Source: Dolomedes plantarius (taxonomy: Eukaryota > Arthropoda > Arachnida > Araneae > Dolomedidae). From it: DNA of 64,000 nucleotides. Location of the stretch: NCBI GenBank assembly GCA_907164885.2, contig OU015493.1, positions 119,496,193 to 119,560,192 of the forward strand. The letters run 5' to 3'. A model generated the notes under the pieces. That model had not been told where the DNA came from. It saw only the letters and a program-made list of their open reading frames with translations, and ran no database searches. Shown here piece by piece: positions 60,507 to 64,000 of this stretch. Within the stretch, counting starts at the first letter, position 1. Each line of letters begins with the position of its first letter. A program made the translations under genes and the position numbers.

Positions 60507-61919
60507 CACTGCTGGCCACTGTAAATGCAACACCCTGAAGGAAACATGCAAATAACATGAAATTTACAACATGCATTAGCGGAGGTAAGATATGCAAATG
60601 ATTAGAATTTCAGCGCAGACGCACATCACGCGCGCCTGTGGCGCCACTTCAAAGCGCTATTTAAGGCTTGGAGATTTCGACGATTTCAAGTTCGGCAATT
60701 GTGTTTTTCTTGTGGATTTTTCAAAAAAAAAAACGATCAATTATGCCTCGTCGAAAACAGCGATCATCTTTTGATCAAGTATCCGAGTTCGACAGAGGAA
60801 GGATAGTGGCCTACCGAGATTGTGGATTATCTTTCAGGGAAATCGGTAGTCGTGTTGAACGAAACCAAACAACTGTAATGCGGATATGTGATCGTTGGAT
60901 GCAGGAGGGTACGACGGACTGGCGTGTTCGATCGCATCCACCTCAGCGCACCAATTTCACGTGATGACAGGCAAATTATGCGCATGGCAGTGACAGATCG
61001 CTCAGTCACATCACGAACCATAGCACAGCACATGCAGTCTGTAACGCATCATCCAGTGTCTGCGTGTACCATTCGACGCCGTTTACAGCAGAGAGGTCTG
61101 TCCGCAAGACGTCCATTGCTTTGTCTACCTTGACGCAGAACCACAGACGTCTCCGCCGCCAATGGTGCGATGACAGAAGGATGTGGACGGCAGAATGGAA
61201 TGAAATTGTCTTTACTGACGAGTCACGCTTCTGTCTGCAACACCACGATTGTCGCATTCGGGTCTGGAGACACCGTGAAGAGAGGATGCTGAACAGCTGC
61301 GTTATGCACCGCCACACTGGTCCTGCACCGGGTATTATGGTATGGGGCGGTATTGGATATCACTCTCGCACACCTCTAGTACGCATTGCCGGTACTTTAA
61401 ACAGCCAGCGCTACATCTCCGAGGTGTTGGAGCCAGTTGTCCTTCCTTACCTTCAGGGCTTGCCCACAGCCATATTTCAACAGGATAATGCGCGACCACA
61501 CGTGGCACGCATTGTCCAACGGTTCTTCGTCAATCGCCAGATTGAATTGCTTCCCTGGCCGCCTCGCTCTCCGGATCTTTCGCCGATAGAAAACACGTGG
61601 TCCATGGTTGCTCTACGATTGACCCAGATTCCATCCCCAGCTGCCACAGCAGATCACCTTTGGCAACGTGTGGAAGCTGCTTGGTCTGCTGTACCCCAAG
61701 AACGCATCCAAAGTCTCTTTGAATCAATGCCGAGGCGTGTGGCAGTGGTGATCTCCAACAATGGCGGCTACTCTGGCTACTGATTTTGGCAGGAACCACA
61801 CTTCACAGAAGTCTATAAATTTAATCATTTGATACTTGGTCAACATGTTATCTACAAAATAAATTTTGTTGTGATATCTCTTGTCTTTCTTGGTGTTACA
61901 ATTTGGGTGGCCAGCAGTG
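60507..61919 (+). mobile_element. Tc1-like transposon, near full length
   Basis: The left end CACTGCTGGCCACTGTAAAT and the reverse complement of the right end, CACTGCTGGCCACCCAAATT, match over about 28 bp. TA flanks both (60505-60506, 61920-61921). 1413 bp. Coding sequence is noticeably GC-richer than the neighbourhood, which suggests recent arrival relative to the older repeats. It is the best preserved element in the window. Confidence 0.95.
60743..61783 (+). pseudogene. Tc1-family transposase (DD34E) with two compensating frameshifts
   Basis: From the ATG at 60743 the frame reads MPRRKQRSSFDQVSEFDRGR with a helix-turn-helix (LSFREIGSRVERNQTTVMRI). An extra base near 60950 shifts the frame through SRDDRQIMRMAVTDRSVTSR and the second helix-turn-helix (RRRLQQRGLSARRPL). 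A missing base near 61130 restores the original frame at LTQNHRRLRRQW. The catalytic residues are all present: FTDESRF (D), FQQDNARPHVA (D) and PDLSPIENTWS (E), 34 residues between the last two. The C-terminus ends NNGGYSGY. Only two single-base lesions separate this copy from an open frame of about 347 codons. Confidence 0.94.
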
Positions 61920-61921
61920 TA

Positions 61922-62195
61922 TTTGTCAGTCATATATTAACAAATTCGTACAGTTAAAAGTCTCTTTTGGCGTGTATGTGTGTGCGTTTGAAAATAGAAG
62001 TTTTAAAAAAGAGGCGCTAATTTTGAAAAATTAAAATTTTTCTCTACTCAATTTTTTACAGTGCAATATATTATCTTTGTCTAAAAAAATATTGATATCT
62101 AGAATAAAGAGAATTTAGAAAATTCCGTGCGTTGCATTTGCAGATCTGTTTTGAAATGCGTGTACGGATTTCAATGATGAAAGTCAATGAAAACA
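61922..62195. other. Non-coding stretch without recognisable features
   Basis: AT-rich spacer between the Tc1-like element and the (CCAA)-tailed retroelement end. Confidence 0.4.
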
Positions 62196-62199
62196 TGTG

Positions 62200-62440
62200 G
62201 TAATGGTTGGTTGGTTAATTGATTGGTTTTATTTTTATGGAGCAAGGTCCCATAGGGACGAGATGCGCCAAACATACGATTAAGCATAAACAAAGCTCTT
62301 ACAAAAATGAAAAAGGAAAAAATGTAAAAGGTGTAAAGGGGTGAAATAAAGGAAGGAAATACCGAGAAACATAAAAAGGCATATATAAAAGGTACCCGAT
62401 GGGATTTATGCCCTCGGGAGTCAGAACAACGCACATGTTT
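62200..62440 (-). repeat. 3' end of a retroelement with (CCAA)n tail
   Basis: On the minus strand the segment runs through TTTGGCGCATCTCGTCCCTA and GGGACCTTGCTCCATAAAAA and ends AATTAACCAACCAACCATTA. This is the tail type of the second SINE family at 54.2 and 60.1 kb, so it may be the 3' UTR of a LINE that serves those SINEs, possibly the LINE whose coding end lies at 63.26-63.80 kb on the same strand. That link is inference. Confidence 0.5.
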
Positions 62441-62465
62441 TATAAAAAAACAATATTAAATACCG

Positions 62466-63370
62466 TAGGGTTACTTTGTGGCTGCAGGGGTAACTTTGTG
62501 ACACATAGTAATTTTTTCGTATTTCAGATCTTGCACCTCCCCCGTGATACCGGCAAGACAAAGAACAGCAGCAACAAAGACAGCTTGTCTGACATACATA
62601 GACACCTAGTGGCCAGTGTTCGAAGCTTCTGCTAGCCATTAGTCTTCGCTGGCCAGTGTATTGTTCAAACCTGTTGTCAATCTATTGACTCAAACTTCGA
62701 ATATTTTGTGTGCTGAAGGCTTACACCTTATGCAACCAATTACTACAGGTAATTATTTTTTTCAATATATTGCTTAGATTGTGGAGCAATATAACTTTTG
62801 TGTAGTGATATTTCCAAGAGATATGAGAACATAACCTAAATATCGAAAGCTGACGGAGTTACTTTATGACACATTGACACTGTCATAAAATAAACCCACA
62901 AAGTCGACCCACCTCCTTCAGCCGCTCGATGTTGCATTTTTCCATCCTCTAAAATACCACTGATGATAAAGAAGTATTGACTATCTGAACCTCGGTTGCC
63001 CTGGGCACCCGAGGTCTCTTTGATGACAAAGATATAGATAAAGCTATCCAATACTTGTAATAGGTATATAAAATTGTGCATTAAGCTTTTGATAAGCGTT
63101 TTACTGTCTAAATTTATCTCAAGTAATTTTTCCTCTTGGATTTCAAGGCGAAAACACAGATGTCACAAAGTAGCCCCACTCGGCGGGGCAACTTTGTGAC
63201 ACATTTTAACTTTAATTTCTCAATGGCAATTAAAGATCCGGGTTAGCGCAATATATTACTACGTAAGAAATGGATGTACCAATGTTTTGTAATTGCTCGA
63301 ATTTGGGCTGCTTTTAAAACTGATCGGCTGGCACAAGAAAAAATTTAAATCCGTCACAAAGTATCTTACG
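62466..63370. repeat. Cluster of TGTCACAAAGT dyad motifs, unclassified element(s)
   Basis: Seven occurrences of GGGGTAACTTTGTGACA or its complement, with small changes, lie in 0.9 kb. Direct: 62467, 62489, 62858 and 63186. Inverted: 62884, 63162 and 63354. Two pairs form dyads: 62858-62900, and 63162-63202 with 17-base arms around a short CG-rich spacer. The outer pair 62489/63177 could be the termini of a ~690-bp DNA transposon and 63186/63370 those of a second one. The family is not recognised and no target duplication is evident. Confidence 0.6.
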
Positions 63371-63800
63371 GTATGATAAAACAGGCCACTGCGCCAAAGA
63401 AAGCAAAAAAGGGAAGGATGGGGAGATTCCGCTAATAAAACCATCAAATTAGGGGAGGTAGAATTAAAATACTTTTGATAAAAATGTTTAAAACCTTTAC
63501 AGTCGGTTAAAAGATGAAGAATGTTTAAAGTTTCCTGCAAAAATCGCAGGATGGAACGTTATCATTCAATAACAGGTGCGCATGAGCCAGTCGTGTGTGC
63601 CCAATCCATAGACGTGTTAATATACCATATCTTTCCGTGTTTACAAGTGGGGCTATGACGATATAATTGATTTAATTGCATAAAGTTTATTAAACACCTG
63701 TGAATTTAATGCTCTTGCCAGTTTGCATATATTAAATTCTTGACAGCCTGTTTTAATTCACATCTCTGGTAATGGAAGTCAGACACAACTATATGTTACC
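63259..63800 (-). pseudogene. LINE ORF2 C-terminal fragment (RNase H-bearing type)
   Basis: ORF2 of these non-LTR retrotransposons encodes endonuclease, reverse transcriptase and, in some clades, RNase H. Reading the minus strand from about 63780, scattered frames give ELKQAVKNLIYANWQEH and NKLYAIKSIISS. They are followed by ERYGILTRLWIGHTRLAHAH, LLLNDNVPSCDFC and, after a one-base shift near 63540, TLNILHLLTDCKGF and KYFNSTSPNLMVLL...FYHTV. The order (WQ.W...NKL..I, LTRLRIGHTRL.H, C..C.....T..HIL..C, then the FL..IGFY end) is the familiar C-terminus after the RNase H domain in I/LOA/Jockey-like arthropod LINEs. Several stops and shifts are present. The fragment is truncated 5' and its exact clade is uncertain. 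Confidence 0.75.
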
Positions 63801-64000
63801 AGAGTGAAGACTGACGTACTATAGTTCAATAATTTAATTAACTTTTCATTGGACTTTTCTAACGTAGCAACGATTTGATTTTTTACTCAACTTTGTCTTT
63901 TTTTTTCTCTGGAATTTTCTGAAAAATTCCCTTCCATCTTCTCAGAAGTTATATTGCTTTGATATCCACATGCCTATATAAAAGCCCTCTAAATTTAAAA
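63801..64000. other. AT-rich window edge, nothing recognised
   Basis: The last 200 bases may still belong to the 5' side of the LINE fragment, but I cannot support further coding sequence here. Confidence 0.35.

Noticed and set aside
61006..61317. 103-codon minus-strand frame
   Set aside because: Antisense shadow of the 60.7-61.8 kb transposase.
1..64000. CRISPR arrays, bacterial operons, rRNA genes, intact tRNA genes
   Set aside because: None were found; regularly spaced repeats with unique spacers are absent and the tRNA-like sequences are SINE heads or decayed.

Overview
This window is AT-rich animal nuclear DNA, most likely from an arthropod and plausibly a spider; that assignment is inference. 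The grounds are eukaryotic transposon families (mariner, Tc1, pogo/Tigger, hAT, PIF/Harbinger), tRNA-derived SINEs with (CAA)n or (CCAA)n tails, many (TA)n and (TACA)n microsatellites, very low gene density, and one recognisable coding exon with a textbook splice donor. I see no bacterial operons, CRISPR arrays or viral genomes.

The only host gene I can name is on the minus strand at 29382-29746: the first coding exon of a KCNQ (Kv7) voltage-gated potassium channel. It ends in a GTAAGT donor at the same residue and in the same phase (2) as vertebrate KCNQ exon 1. The 29 kb to its left (downstream for this gene) shows no further exon I can recognise, so intron 1 is probably long. A GC-richer, CpG-containing block at about 32.4-32.9 kb is a candidate promoter.

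The rest is a transposon landscape. 1.4-2.5 kb: an internally deleted mariner carrying a small inserted MITE. 9.06 kb, 13.76-15.63 kb and 51.75-51.96 kb: three copies of one unclassified repeat, the middle one split by a Tc1 element with TIRs of about 225 bp. 15.66-16.21 kb: a deletion derivative of a DUF4817-type transposon. 23.9, 49.9, 50.5, 54.2 and 60.1 kb: SINEs. 25-26.3 kb, 33.1 kb, 39.8 kb and 53.5 kb: isolated inverted-repeat elements. 34.7-39.0 kb: a deep nest in which a hAT-like element with 8-bp target duplication contains an interspersed repeat, which is itself split by a PIF/Harbinger element, a small MITE and a Tc1 element. 40.2 kb: a pogo/Tigger derivative. 47.3-48.2 kb: a further repeat with an internal duplication. 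49.1 kb: a second hAT with a residual transposase C-terminus. 60.5-61.9 kb: the best preserved Tc1-like element, broken by two opposite frameshifts. 62.2-63.8 kb: the 3' end of a LINE and a cluster of dyad motifs built on TGTCACAAAGT.

Every transposase seen here is broken, so none looks able to move by itself. Several short open frames with no recognisable content are left out or listed with low confidence.
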